Source: JAUXFS01 sp963772635
GTDB lineage: Bacteria > Pseudomonadota > Alphaproteobacteria > Rhodospirillales > Defluviicoccaceae
Direction of reading: 5' to 3'
DNA: 64,000 bases
Assembly (NCBI GenBank): GCA_963772635.1
Contig: CAVYYK010000027.1
Location: 1-64,000 of the forward strand
Part shown: positions 37,191-46,539 of the stretch, piece after piece
Layout: each line of letters begins with the position of its first letter
How positions within the stretch are numbered: position 1 is the first letter of the stretch
Program-made: the position numbers and the translations under genes
The notes under the pieces: model-generated
What the model was told of the DNA's origin: nothing
What the model saw: only the letters and a program-made list of their open reading frames with translations
Databases searched by the model: none

Positions 37191-37942
37191 TCAGCGCGTT
37201 GCGTACTGGCGGATCATGTGGCCGCCGTCGATGTCGAGGACCAGCCCCGTCGCGTAGGTGTTGGTCATCAGGAACAGGACCGCGTCGGCGAGCTCGTGAT
37301 CGTAGCCGACCCGCCCGACCGGCAGCGACTTACCGGTCGCCTGGTACATGGCTTCCCTTTTCTCCTCCGGCATGCCCCATAGGCGTCGGTGCGGACCATG
37401 CCAGGCGAGCAGCAGTTGACCCTGAGCCGCGGCCCGAGTTCGAGGGCAAGCCCTCGGGTCAGCCCTTCCACCGCCGCGTTGACCGCACCCAGCATCGAGC
37501 AATTGATCCCCGGTCGCCGGCTCAGCACCCCTGAAAAGAAGGTGATCGACCCGCCATCGGCGAGCTTGGGCAGACAGCCGCGAGCGACTTTGACGGGGCC
37601 CCAGAACTTGGCTTCGAACATGCCGCGCAGATGGCCCGTCGGCGCCCCGGTGAAGGGTCCGTGCACCACCGTCGCCGCGGTGATCACCAGATGATCGACC
37701 GACGCGTCCGCCAGCGACCCGAAATAGCGGGTCACGCCCGCATCCTCCATCACGTCCAGGACATTCCAGGCGACGCGATCACCGTGGCCCAGATCCGCGG
37801 CGGCCTGCCTCAGCTTGTCCTCGTTCCGGCTGAGGATGGTGACGCGGCCGCCGAGGGCGAGAACCGCCGCCGCCGTCGCCTTGCCGATGCCGCTGCTCCC
37901 GCCGACGATGACGACGTGGCGCCCGTCGAGGGTGAGAGACAT
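37191..37942 (-). pseudogene. SDR family oxidoreductase, frameshifted; lacks the YxxxK motif
   Basis: The Rossmann fold is clear: GRHVVIVGGSSGIGKATAAA for the cofactor and DHLVITAATVVHGPF for the NAG strand. After MVRTDAYG at about 37385 the frame shifts, and the C-terminus (VGYDHELADAVLFLMTNTYA then TGLVLDIDGG) continues in another frame to 37191. Where most SDRs have Tyr-x3-Lys, this one reads NCSMLGAVNAAVEGL, with neither residue, as in a small SDR subgroup of uncertain activity. The start at 37942 is likely; 37969 is possible. Confidence 0.8.
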
Positions 37943-38184
37943 CGGCGCTGGCGAAATCGGCTTTGTCATCGCGGGTCTCGATCCTACCGGACTGGTTACG
38001 GGCAAGATCCAACTATACCGAAACGAACGAGACGATCGACACGAATCGGCTCGTCGTCCATGGACCGGCAAACGTTACCGTGGTGCGTCCGTGGGAGAGA
38101 AGCATTGGGAATTCCATGGCTCCGCGGCCCGGCATCCCATATATCTGGTCAGTCTCCCTCGACGATGACATCAGGCTCTGAGCG

Positions 38185-39774
38185 ATGACAACGCAAACCG
38201 AAGTAAAGCAACTGGCCAGACAGATCGCCAAGGAGATTCGCTCGGCCAAGGCCGGTGTCCATACCATGGAGGGTCGTCTCTATCTCGAAGCCAATCCCGA
38301 GACCGTCATCCCCGTCCTCACGCTGCTTCAGCTGGAGGCGAGTCGAACGAAGCCCAACCAATCTCTGGTGCAGGGCTACCTGTACCTCCTGGCCACCGCC
38401 CTCGAACTTCTTCGCTATCAGATCGAGCGCGGCTACGACTGGGCGGAGGACCTGATCGCCGAAGTCAAGGACCTTGTCCTCGCGCTGGTAAATGACGGGA
38501 AAATTTCGGGTTCGTTGCTGACGCGGATCCTCAATACGTTCAGGGAGGTCAGACTGGATGTCGGAGAGGAGCTCACCTCTACCCTCGGCGAGTTGACGAA
38601 GGAAGAAGGGATCGAATCCATGAACCTCGATCCTACCGAGCTCGATGAACTTTTCGCCGACATGGTGCAGGCGTTTGGCGAGAACGAGTTCGGCCTCTAT
38701 GAAGGAATGGCTGAATTTAGCCTTCCGATGCCGCCGGAGTTCCGGGAGGTGGTGGCCGCGGTTCTGGTTTCTTCGCCACTCGAATCGTTGCGCAACACGG
38801 CGACGCTGTCGCTCCTCGACCCGTCGCCCGAGGTTCGCCGATCAACCTGCCAGGCCCTCGCGGCCATCGCTTCCCCGTCAACGCTTTCGCCGGTCTCGTT
38901 TCGGCGGATGATCGCGGTACGCAATTGGCTGCCGGAGGGTGAACGGCATCATCTGGATTCGGCGATACGGCGGGCCCGGCGCAACGGCGTCGAGTGCGCC
39001 CCCTGGCCTTCGAACGCAAAAGCCGACATCTACGCCAGCGCCGTCGATGGGGCCGGAGCGCAAAGCGTCGTCGCCATCACCAAGAACGGGCGCAAGCATC
39101 GGATCCTCAATCTGCTGGTCAAGCAAGATATCGGCGTCGCCGACACCTGGTGCCTGAGGGACCAGTCCAAGACAGAAGTCGCATCGTTCATGACGAACAT
39201 AAGAAGCTCGATCTTCGTGCTTTCCGTTGTACCCGATCTGGTCGAAACCATCGTTCGCCACAATCTTGCCGTCGGCGTCGCCAACGAAAGCACGCCGCCC
39301 GTCGAGATGATCGATTTCGTCGAGTCTCTGGGCCTGGCGAACACCCAGCCGCGCCTGATGACCGTCGAGGATCTGTTGACGCTGATGGAGCCGGATGTGA
39401 AACCGGCGCTCCTCGAGCCGGAGGCGGTCGAAGATTCTCTGCGCGTCAGCGGCAACTGGCCTTACATTTTGCCGTTCGGCGAGTCATGGTTTGAAGACGA
39501 TCCCGACGTAAGAGCCCTGCTGCACAAAAACAGCAGACGCAAGCGGTCCGCCCGGATCAATCTCATTATCGACGAAATTCTGGAATCGCGCCGGACGAAG
39601 TGGGCGGAACGATTTTCGTGGATGGCCCTCTGGGCCAAGCACGAGTCGCAACGCCGAGGTCCCTGGCACGAGTTTCTGCTGCTGGCGCGGGAGATACAGC
39701 GAGGGCGCTCGCTCAGGAGCATTCCCATCATGCGGGCGATCGGCGAACAGACGCTGGAAGCGGCGGCCACGTAA
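38185..39774 (+). CDS. Uncharacterised 529-aa protein with HEAT-like segment
   Basis: I do not recognise this protein. It is intact, soluble and acidic. Residues about 185-235 (FREVVAAVLVSSPLESLRNT then ATLSLLDPSPEVRRSTCQAL) look like one or two HEAT repeats. The middle (SVVAITKNGRKHRILNLLVK) resembles a beta sheet with a buried KNGRKH motif. A C-terminal helical part is Arg-rich (SRRKRSARINLIIDEILESR). Signal peptide and membrane helices are absent. It lies 49 bases before ppk, possibly in the same operon, so a link to polyphosphate is a guess from context. Confidence 0.85.
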   Translation: MTTQTEVKQLARQIAKEIRSAKAGVHTMEGRLYLEANPETVIPVLTLLQLEASRTKPNQSLVQGYLYLLATALELLRYQIERGYDWAEDLIAEVKDLVLALVNDGKISGSLLTRILNTFREVRLDVGEELTSTLGELTKEEGIESMNLDPTELDELFADMVQAFGENEFGLYEGMAEFSLPMPPEFREVVAAVLVSSPLESLRNTATLSLLDPSPEVRRSTCQALAAIASPSTLSPVSFRRMIAVRNWLPEGERHHLDSAIRRARRNGVECAPWPSNAKADIYASAVDGAGAQSVVAITKNGRKHRILNLLVKQDIGVADTWCLRDQSKTEVASFMTNIRSSIFVLSVVPDLVETIVRHNLAVGVANESTPPVEMIDFVESLGLANTQPRLMTVEDLLTLMEPDVKPALLEPEAVEDSLRVSGNWPYILPFGESWFEDDPDVRALLHKNSRRKRSARINLIIDEILESRRTKWAERFSWMALWAKHESQRRGPWHEFLLLAREIQRGRSLRSIPIMRAIGEQTLEAAAT

Positions 39775-39823
39775 CGCTCTTTTTGTCGAGAGCGGTAAGT
39801 GACGACAAGACGTTAGTCGAGGG

Positions 39824-41977
39824 ATGAAAATGATGAAAGTTGCGCAAGAAAACGTCGAGTACGAGGACCGGCCCCCCCCGGATAGCGACGAGCGCACGGA
39901 AATATTCATCAATCGCGAGCTCTCGTGGCTGGCCTTCAACAGCCGCGTGCTCGAGGAGGCCACCAATCCCAATCACCCCCTGCTCGAACGCCTGCGGTTC
40001 CTTGCGATCTCCGGAACCAACTGGGACGAGTTCTACATGGTGCGGGTCGCCGGTCTGAAAGCACAGATCGAGGAAGGGATCACCACCCCGAGCCAGGACG
40101 GCCTCACCCCGGCGCAGCAGCTCTTGGCGATCCTCGAGGTCGGCGCCGACCTGATGACCCAACAGCGTGAAATCTGGGCGGCCCTGCAGAAGGAACTATC
40201 CGAAAAGGGGATCCGGGTGTTGGCCCCCAACGACTTGTCGGCCGAAGACCGCAAGTGGCTCGAGAACTGGTTCGTTGAAAACGTTTTTCCGGTGCTGACC
40301 CCGCTCGCCGTGGACCCGGCGAATCCGTTTCCGTTCATTCCGAACCTCGGCGTTTGCGTCTTCCTGCACCTCCTGGGACGCGCCGGCAAGGACAAGTACG
40401 CGCTGATCCCGGTTCCGACACAGATCCAACGCTTCGTCCGGCTTTCCGGCAAAGGGATCCGGTTCATTCCGTTGGAAGAAGTGATCGCGCTGTTCGTCGA
40501 AAGCCTGTTCCCCAGTTTCACCCTGCAAAATCACGGTTGCTTCCGGGTAGTCCGCGACAGCGAAATCGAGATCGACGAACGGGCCGAAGATCTGATGCTG
40601 ACGTTCGAAACCGCGTTGAAGCGCCGGCATCACGGCTCCGTCGTCCGGCTCTCGGTCAACGCCGACATCGATCCGAAGCTTTACGACATTATCGTCCAGA
40701 AGCTCGGCGTCAGCGAACAGGACGTCTTCATGCGCGAGGGGATCGTCGGACTGGGGGACCTGCGCCATCTCATCGTCGACGAGCGTCCCGAGCTGCTGTT
40801 CCCGCCGTTCGAGCCGCGCTTCCCAGAACGGGTGCGCGATTTTGGCGGCGACATGTTCGCCGCCATCCAGGCCAAGGACTTCATTGTCCATCACCCCTAC
40901 GAGAGCTTCGACGTGGTGGTCCAGTTCCTGCGTCAGGCGGCGCGCGACGAATCGGTCGTAGCAATCAAGCAGACCCTGTATCGAACCAGTCGCGGCTCCC
41001 CCATCGTCGCCGCCCTGAAAGAGGCTGCGGAGGCCGGAAAATCGGTCACCGCGATGGTCGAGTTGAAGGCGCGTTTCGACGAGGAAGCCAACATGGGCTG
41101 GGCCCGCGACCTGGAGCGCGCGGGAGCTCAGGTCGCCTACGGCTTTCTCGACAAGAAGGTGCACGCCAAGATCAGCCTGGTGGTTCGCCGGGAAGGGGGC
41201 GCGCTCCGCTCCTATGTCCACTTCGGCACCGGCAACTACCATCCGGTGACCGCGAGGATTTATACCGACCTCTCGTTCTTCACCTGCGATCCGGCCCTTT
41301 GTCGCGATGCCGCGCGGGTGTTCAATGTGATGACCGGGCATGACCGTCCGCAGACCCTGGAAAAGCTGGCCATCGCTCCCTATTCCATACGCGACAAGAT
41401 CATCGAGCTGATCGAGGACGAGATCGACCACGCCCGAAGCGGCCGGCCCGCCGGTATCTGGGCCAAGTGCAACTCCATTCTCGACGCCAGGATCATCGGC
41501 GCGCTGTGCCGCGCCTCCCAGGCCGGCGTCCGCATCGACCTGGTCGTGCGCGGCATCTGCTGCTTGCGTCCGCAGGTGCCGGGCCTCTCGGAGAACATCC
41601 GGGTCAAGAGCATCGTCGGGCGATTTCTCGAACATTCGCGCATCTTCGCGTTCGGTGCCGGCCATGAGCTTCCGTCGCGCCACGCCAAGGTTTTCGTGTC
41701 GTCCGCCGACTGGATGCCGCGCAATCTCGACCGGCGCATCGAAACCCTGGTGCCGATCGAAAACCCCACCGTCCACCAGCAGGTGCTGGACGAAATCATG
41801 GTCGCCAACCTGCAGGACAAGGCGCAGAGCTGGATCCTCGAGCCCGACGGCACTTACACCCGCGTCCAGGCGAAGGACGACACCTTCTCCGCCCAGATCT
41901 ACTTCATGAAAAACCCCAGCCTCTCCGGCCGCGGAAGCGCGCTGAAGAAGCGTCGCGGGAAGAAAGCCAAGCCCTGA
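39824..41977 (+). CDS. ppk1: Polyphosphate kinase 1
   Basis: PPK1 makes long-chain polyphosphate from ATP at the membrane. The 717-aa protein has all four domains. The N-terminal domain starts INRELSWLAFNSRVLEEA. The catalytic His that is phosphorylated lies in DKKVHAKISLVVRR, and the second conserved His in YVHFGTGNYHPVTARIY. The C-terminal phospholipase-D-like domain includes NLDRRIETLVPIENP. The start at 39824 (MKMMKVAQENVEYED) follows GTCGAGGG. The gene is undamaged, unlike many in this window. No ppx follows. Confidence 0.97.
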   Translation: MKMMKVAQENVEYEDRPPPDSDERTEIFINRELSWLAFNSRVLEEATNPNHPLLERLRFLAISGTNWDEFYMVRVAGLKAQIEEGITTPSQDGLTPAQQLLAILEVGADLMTQQREIWAALQKELSEKGIRVLAPNDLSAEDRKWLENWFVENVFPVLTPLAVDPANPFPFIPNLGVCVFLHLLGRAGKDKYALIPVPTQIQRFVRLSGKGIRFIPLEEVIALFVESLFPSFTLQNHGCFRVVRDSEIEIDERAEDLMLTFETALKRRHHGSVVRLSVNADIDPKLYDIIVQKLGVSEQDVFMREGIVGLGDLRHLIVDERPELLFPPFEPRFPERVRDFGGDMFAAIQAKDFIVHHPYESFDVVVQFLRQAARDESVVAIKQTLYRTSRGSPIVAALKEAAEAGKSVTAMVELKARFDEEANMGWARDLERAGAQVAYGFLDKKVHAKISLVVRREGGALRSYVHFGTGNYHPVTARIYTDLSFFTCDPALCRDAARVFNVMTGHDRPQTLEKLAIAPYSIRDKIIELIEDEIDHARSGRPAGIWAKCNSILDARIIGALCRASQAGVRIDLVVRGICCLRPQVPGLSENIRVKSIVGRFLEHSRIFAFGAGHELPSRHAKVFVSSADWMPRNLDRRIETLVPIENPTVHQQVLDEIMVANLQDKAQSWILEPDGTYTRVQAKDDTFSAQIYFMKNPSLSGRGSALKKRRGKKAKP

Positions 41978-42056
41978 GACCCCGGTAGCGGCGATCCCGT
42001 GGACCGAGCGCAATCTTCCGCAGTTCACTTTTTGTTCTTTATATAGGATTATTATC

Positions 42057-42086
42057 TTGACATAAGCCACGCGTTCCTGCTATGGC
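42057..42086 (+). promoter_or_regulatory. Candidate promoter of the 54-aa gene
   Basis: TTGACA at 42057-42062, then 18 bases, then TATGGC at 42081-42086. It follows an AT-rich stretch (TTTTTGTTCTTTATATAGGA) and lies 90 bases before the small gene at 42173. The -35 is perfect and the -10 is weak. Confidence 0.45.
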
Positions 42087-42172
42087 CTCCTCTTATAGGA
42101 ACTTTTGTGTCGTAACACGAGTTCCCGCTTCTCGCGAGCACCGAAGCATTCAGGACAGGGGAGGAAACAGAC

Positions 42173-42337
42173 ATGTCGGACCTGGAGCAACTGAACCGCA
42201 TCCTTTACCAACACAAATGGCGGAGCCTGCAAGATTGGGTCACGACACTCGACGAGCTGGCGGATCTGTCGGACGCCGAGATCGAAGAGATCCAGCAACT
42301 GCGCGTCGCCAACTGCGATGGTGATCCGCAGGAATGA
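42173..42337 (+). CDS. Small acidic protein, 54 aa
   Basis: The frame begins ATGTCGGACCTGGAGCAACT behind a strong ribosome binding site (GGGGAGG, 8 bases before ATG) and has its own candidate promoter. The product, starting MSDLEQLNRILYQHKWRSLQ and ending RVANCDGDPQE, is helical and acidic with two Trp. The repeated leucine spacing in LDELADLSDAEIEEIQQL suggests a coiled coil. I do not recognise a family. It is placed between ppk and a universal stress protein. Confidence 0.65.
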   Translation: MSDLEQLNRILYQHKWRSLQDWVTTLDELADLSDAEIEEIQQLRVANCDGDPQE

Positions 42338-42388
42338 CTTCTTAGAGGCCGGTCATGCCGCGGCCGGACTCTCGGTCCGAGCAATGTG

Positions 42389-43234
42389 TCAGTGGGCCAT
42401 CAGCAGAGGGATCGCCGCGTACCTCAGAACGTGCTGGGTCGCGCCACCGAAGATGATCTGACGCAGTCGGTTGCGGGTATAGGCCCCCTTGACCAGAAGG
42501 TCGGCTCCCAACGCCGCCGCCTCCTCGAGGATGGCGTCCCCGATCGTCCGTCCGGCCGCGTGGACGGTGGTCGCCGACGCCTTGATGCCGTTGCGCGCCA
42601 GATGGGCGGCCATCTCTCCGGCGTGCGGACCGGTCACCGTGTCGCCTTCGACGGCGAGCACCACGACCTTCGCCGCGGAGGCCAGTAGCGGCATCGCCAA
42701 CGCCACCGTCCGTGCGGTTTCGGTGCTCCCGTTCCAGGCGATCACCGTGGTCCCGCCAAGGATCTTCGGCGCCCGCGGTGTCGCCAGCAGTACCGGACGG
42801 CCGGTCTCGAACAGCGCCCCCTCGCAGGTTGCCTGCCAACGGGCAGTCGGGTCCCGGGTCGTTCGACCGATGACGATGAGATCGAACAGGCGGCCATACT
42901 CGCCGACGACGTCGCTCTCCCGACCCTCCATTTCGTGCCAGCCTGCCGTCGGGCCCTCCGCCGCGCTCTCCACTTCGCCGAGCGGCATGCCCCGCTCGCC
43001 GGTCACGCCGACGAAATGCTTGCGCACCGACTCGGCGAACCGGCGCCACTCTGCCGCGGCCTCGCTCAGGTAGTCGGGCGGAATGGAAATACCCGGGCCG
43101 AAGTCGATATGAGGTCCCTCCCGAACCAGCAGGCCTTCCAGGTAGCTTCCGAATTGCTGGGCGACGACACAGGCGGCCTCTAGGGCCGTGCGTCCCGCGT
43201 CCTCATCGTGAAACGGCAACAGGATGGTCTTCAT
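42389..43234 (-). CDS. Universal stress protein with tandem Usp domains
   Basis: This 281-aa protein has two Usp folds. The first begins MKTILLPFHDEDAGRTALEA. The second (from about residue 150) carries TTVIAWNGSTETARTVALAM and the ATP-binding G-2x-G-9x-G type end VKGAYTRNRLRQIIFGGATQ. The ATG at 43234 is preceded by AGGAG. Tandem Usp proteins usually respond to starvation or low oxygen. It is transcribed towards the 54-aa gene, ending 51 bases from it. Confidence 0.92.
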   Translation of the reverse strand: MKTILLPFHDEDAGRTALEAACVVAQQFGSYLEGLLVREGPHIDFGPGISIPPDYLSEAAAEWRRFAESVRKHFVGVTGERGMPLGEVESAAEGPTAGWHEMEGRESDVVGEYGRLFDLIVIGRTTRDPTARWQATCEGALFETGRPVLLATPRAPKILGGTTVIAWNGSTETARTVALAMPLLASAAKVVVLAVEGDTVTGPHAGEMAAHLARNGIKASATTVHAAGRTIGDAILEEAAALGADLLVKGAYTRNRLRQIIFGGATQHVLRYAAIPLLMAH

Positions 43235-43376
43235 GGCAAAACTCCTGTTCTCGAGCCAGATCAATCGTTCTCAGAGCCATACAAAATTATAGCGCAATCG
43301 CGGCCCGGTGAACCGTGGAATGTTCGATCGCTTGCCGTTTGCCGCGCTTCCGGGAAGGGAGTAGCCTGACGCCGCA

Positions 43377-43808
43377 ATGTTTCCGACGTTGACCCATATC
43401 GCTCTTCACGTGCGCGATCTCGACGCCTGTGTCCGTTTCTACGCCGATTTCTGCGGGCTGGAGACCGTACACGAACGGCCGGACGGACGCGGTGGCCGCA
43501 TCGTCTGGCTCGCCGAGCCGGGACGGGAGGGACGGTTTATTTTCGTAATTCTGCCGAACGGCCCCGGTCGTGACCGGAGGCCGAACGACTTCGGCCATTT
43601 CGGCTTCGCCTGCTCGACCCGCGAACAGGTCGATGCGGTGGCCGAACGGGCACGCGCCGCCGGTTGCCTCGTCTGGGAACCTTGCGAGGAACCGTATCCG
43701 CTTGGCTACTACTGCGGACTGAAGGATCCGGACGGCAACTTCGTCGAGTTCTCCTACGGCCAACCGCTTGGACCGGGATCCTCGAAGCCGCCCACCGAAA
43801 CCGAATGA
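43377..43808 (+). CDS. VOC family (glyoxalase-like) protein
   Basis: This 143-aa protein shows the paired beta-alpha-beta-beta-beta modules of the vicinal oxygen chelate fold. Metal-ligand candidates are His in LTHIALHVRDLD, His in DFGHFGFACST and Glu in DPDGNFVEFSYG. The pattern DPDGNFVE is typical of glyoxalase I and dioxygenase relatives. It is separated by 12 bases from the cyclophilin-like gene and is probably co-transcribed with it. Substrate unknown. Confidence 0.9.
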   Translation: MFPTLTHIALHVRDLDACVRFYADFCGLETVHERPDGRGGRIVWLAEPGREGRFIFVILPNGPGRDRRPNDFGHFGFACSTREQVDAVAERARAAGCLVWEPCEEPYPLGYYCGLKDPDGNFVEFSYGQPLGPGSSKPPTETE

Positions 43809-43820
43809 GATTGTGGAACC

Positions 43821-44195
43821 ATGCGAAGATTGAGAATGATCATCGGTCCCGTCGAGATCACCGCCCGATTGAGGGATACCCCGACGGCCGACGCCATCTA
43901 CGGGGCCTTGCCGTTCGCGTCGAGCGCGCGGACCTGGGGTGACGAGGTCTATTTCCGGACGCCGGTGAGCGTACCCCGGGAATCCGACGCCAAGGAGGTG
44001 ATCGAAGAGGGAGAATTGGCATTCTGGGTGGAAGGCGATTCCATCGCCATCGGGTTCGGCAGGACTCCGATCTCCGGCGCCGAAGAGATCCGCTTGGCCG
44101 CGCCCACCAACATCTGGGGACACGCGATCGAAGACGTAAAGACCCTTAGCACCGTCAAGGACGGTGCTCCGGTCCGCGTCGAACCCATCGACTGA
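43821..44195 (+). CDS. Cyclophilin-like fold protein (TM1367-type)
   Basis: This 124-aa protein matches small cyclophilin-like proteins: TARLRDTPTADAIYGALPFA, WGDEVYFRTPVSV and AFWVEGDSIAIGFGRTPIS. In these proteins the fold resembles a peptidyl-prolyl isomerase but the catalytic residues are not conserved. It follows the VOC gene closely. The start may be at the second Met (MIIGPVEIT), which better fits the family length. Confidence 0.88.
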   Translation: MRRLRMIIGPVEITARLRDTPTADAIYGALPFASSARTWGDEVYFRTPVSVPRESDAKEVIEEGELAFWVEGDSIAIGFGRTPISGAEEIRLAAPTNIWGHAIEDVKTLSTVKDGAPVRVEPID

Positions 44196-44274
44196 GATCG
44201 TCGAACAACCCGAAGGCACTGCCTAAAGTTGCTAAACCATCGCGCATTCGTTCCATTCGGACAATAGCCTGCGC

Positions 44275-44427
44275 ATGGCGCCTGCGAACGATGGACAATG
44301 CGCAACGAAACGGTTCCCGTTCACCTTCACCGCGGCCGACGAAATTCCCGACGCCCCCAGCGGTAAATACGAGGACTTCCGCTCGGAGTTGACGAAGCTG
44401 CAGCTTGGCCCCCGGGTGGATGGCTGA
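44275..44427 (+). CDS. Possible small protein, 50 aa
   Basis: The frame MAPANDGQCATKRFPFTFTA continues DEIPDAPSGKYEDFRSELTK and ends at 44427, touching the convergent ParE-type toxin gene. Coding-like composition and the ATG support it, but no ribosome binding site is clear and the family is unknown. It may be a gene fragment. Confidence 0.3.
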   Translation: MAPANDGQCATKRFPFTFTAADEIPDAPSGKYEDFRSELTKLQLGPRVDG

Positions 44428-44724
44428 TCAGTGACCCATTCTCCCGTGCCAGTATCCGGGACGACGGCGCTGGTGGGCAACCGCCAAGATCCAAACATCA
44501 TTCGATTCAGTGCTGTAGATCAGTGAATAGGGGAAGCGCGCCAAGACTATTCGACGCCGGCCTTTCTCGATTTCCTGGCCAATGTTCGGCCGCTCGGCGA
44601 CGAGGCTGACCACCCGCTCGACCTCCGCGACGAACCGCTCCCCGAGCCCCGGCACCTCGTTGTCATAGAACGTAGATGTCTCGATAAGCTCCCTCGCCGC
44701 CGCGGGATGAAATCCGACCTTCAC
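44428..44724 (-). CDS. RelE/ParE-type toxin
   Basis: This 98-aa protein has the ParE fold: HPAAARELIETSTFYDNEVP, FVAEVERVVSLVAERPNIG, RRRIVLARFPYSLIYSTES and DVWILAVAHQRRRPGYW. The RFPY and AHxRRxPGYW motifs are characteristic. ParE toxins act on DNA gyrase; RelE relatives cut mRNA. It is the second gene of the operon, overlapping the antitoxin gene by four bases. Confidence 0.92.
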   Translation of the reverse strand: MKVGFHPAAARELIETSTFYDNEVPGLGERFVAEVERVVSLVAERPNIGQEIEKGRRRIVLARFPYSLIYSTESNDVWILAVAHQRRRPGYWHGRMGH

Positions 44725-44954
44725 TTCTTGAGCCGAGACCTTGCCCGATCAAAAACCTCTCTTGCCGGAATCGGCTCGACGACTCCTTCTGTCAACTCCC
44801 GTTGTCTTCGCTCCACCTCATCCAACCACGCGCTCTCGACCCCCGTCTCGATCTCTCCATCGAGATCCGCGATGAGGTCGCGTAGAAGCCGGGTTCTCTC
44901 GGCAGAACTCAACGATCGGATCTCGGTCTCCAACTGCTGTAGCGTTCTTGTCAC
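44721..44954 (-). CDS. Addiction module antitoxin (Unstab_antitox type)
   Basis: This 77-aa protein fits the family of short antitoxins paired with RelE/ParE toxins: TLQQLETEIRSLSSAERTRL, LLRDLIADLDG and WLDEVERRQRELTEG. The GTG at 44954 follows GGAGAG and gives the family's normal length. An in-frame ATG at 44972 lies before it. The C-terminus (FDRARSRLKK) would wrap the toxin. It is first in the operon, overlapping the toxin. Confidence 0.88.
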   Translation of the reverse strand: MTRTLQQLETEIRSLSSAERTRLLRDLIADLDGEIETGVESAWLDEVERRQRELTEGVVEPIPAREVFDRARSRLKK

Positions 44955-45081
44955 GTCAGCTCTCCACCGCATTACGGTCCGGCTATTGTAACTCCATATG
45001 CCCTCCCGTGGCGAATTTGTAGGTGCCGGAACGCTTGCAGTCCGCAAGCGGAAGCATCGCCGCCCTCGAAGAGGTTCGGCG

Positions 45082-46494
45082 TCAGTCCAGGAACCTTCGC
45101 CGGGCGTCGGCGACGGCGGCGCGGACGTTCGAAGGTGCGGTTCCGCCCTCGCTGGTTCGGCTGGCGACCGATTGCTCGATGCCGAGCACGTGAAAGACTT
45201 CTTCAGTGATCGCCGGTTCCACCTGCCGCATCGTCTCCAGCGGCAATGCCTCGAGGCCGCAGCCCCGCGTTTCCGCTTCCTTGACCAACGCGCCGACGAT
45301 GTGATGGGCGCGGCGGAAGGGGACGCCGAGGACGCGCACCAGCCAGTCGGCGAGGTCGGTCGCGGACGCGAAGCCGACCGCCGCCGCCGCCCTCATCCGC
45401 GATGGGTCGAACTGCGCGCCTTCGATCATGCCGGTGGTCGCGGCGACGCACAGCCGCAGCGTATCGGCGGCGTCGAACACCGGCTCCTTGTCCTCCTGCA
45501 TGTCCTTGCCGTAGGCCAGCGGCAGCCCTTTCATCACCACCATCAGCGTGTTGAGCGCGCCGATGACGCGCCCCGCCTTGGCCCGCACCAGTTCGGCCGC
45601 GTCGGGGTTGCGCTTCTGCGGCATGATCGAGCTGCCGGTCGAGAACGCATCGGAAAGACGCATGAAACCGAACTGCGCCGAACACCAGAGGACGATCTCC
45701 TCGGCGAGACGCGAAAGGTGGACCGCCAGCGTCGCCCCGGCGGCGAGGAACTCCATCGCGAAGTCCCGGTCGGAGACGGCATCCATGGAATTGGCCGCCG
45801 GCCGGTCGAAATCGAGGGCGCCGGCGGTGATCCGGCGATCGATCGGGAACGACGTTCCCGCCAGCGCCGCCGCCCCCAGCGGACACTCGTTGAGCCGCCG
45901 CCGGCAGTCGGCGAACCGACCGCGGTCACGACCGAGCATCTCCACGTAGGCCAGGAGGTGATGGCCGAGCGTTATCGGTTGCGCCGCCTGCAGGTGGGTG
46001 AACCCGGGCATGATCGTTTCGGCGTGGGCTTCGGCCCTGTCGATCAGCACCGCCTGCAATGTACGCAGGGAGTCCTCCAGATCGTCGATGGCATCGCGGA
46101 CCCAGAGCTTGAAGTCGGTAGCCACCTGGTCGTTGCGCGAGCGCGCGGTGTGCAGCCGTCCGGCGGCCTCGCCGATCAGCTCGGCGAGCCGCGCTTCGAC
46201 ATTCATGTGCACGTCCTCGAGCCCGCGGTCGAAAACGAACCTGCCCTCCCGCGCTTCTTGCATTATGGCGTCGAGACCGTCGAGGATGGCGTCGCCATCC
46301 CGTTGCGATATGATGCCCTGGCGAACCAGCATGGCGCAGTGGGCTTTCGATCCGGCGATGTCCTGGGCGAGAAGTCGGCGGTCGAAATCGACGGAGGCAT
46401 TGATCTCCTCCATCACCGCCGAGGGCCCGGCTTCGAACCGGCCGCCCCAGATGGCGCTGGTGCCGGGTGGCTTTTGCGAGGGATCACTGCTCAT
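45082..46494 (-). CDS. argH: Argininosuccinate lyase
   Basis: ArgH cleaves argininosuccinate to arginine and fumarate, the last step of arginine synthesis. The 470-aa protein has the fumarase/aspartase signature GSSIMPQKRNPD, the catalytic-region HTARSRNDQVATD and the conserved TGSSIMPQ loop. The start at 46494 (MSSDPSQKPPGTSAIWGGRF) gives the usual length. It is divergent from tlpA, an order conserved in many alphaproteobacteria. Confidence 0.97.
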   Translation of the reverse strand: MSSDPSQKPPGTSAIWGGRFEAGPSAVMEEINASVDFDRRLLAQDIAGSKAHCAMLVRQGIISQRDGDAILDGLDAIMQEAREGRFVFDRGLEDVHMNVEARLAELIGEAAGRLHTARSRNDQVATDFKLWVRDAIDDLEDSLRTLQAVLIDRAEAHAETIMPGFTHLQAAQPITLGHHLLAYVEMLGRDRGRFADCRRRLNECPLGAAALAGTSFPIDRRITAGALDFDRPAANSMDAVSDRDFAMEFLAAGATLAVHLSRLAEEIVLWCSAQFGFMRLSDAFSTGSSIMPQKRNPDAAELVRAKAGRVIGALNTLMVVMKGLPLAYGKDMQEDKEPVFDAADTLRLCVAATTGMIEGAQFDPSRMRAAAAVGFASATDLADWLVRVLGVPFRRAHHIVGALVKEAETRGCGLEALPLETMRQVEPAITEEVFHVLGIEQSVASRTSEGGTAPSNVRAAVADARRRFLD

Positions 46495-46539
46495 CGCGGG
46501 TTCGCGGCAGAAAGAGCAGAAAGAGGAGAGAAAACAACC

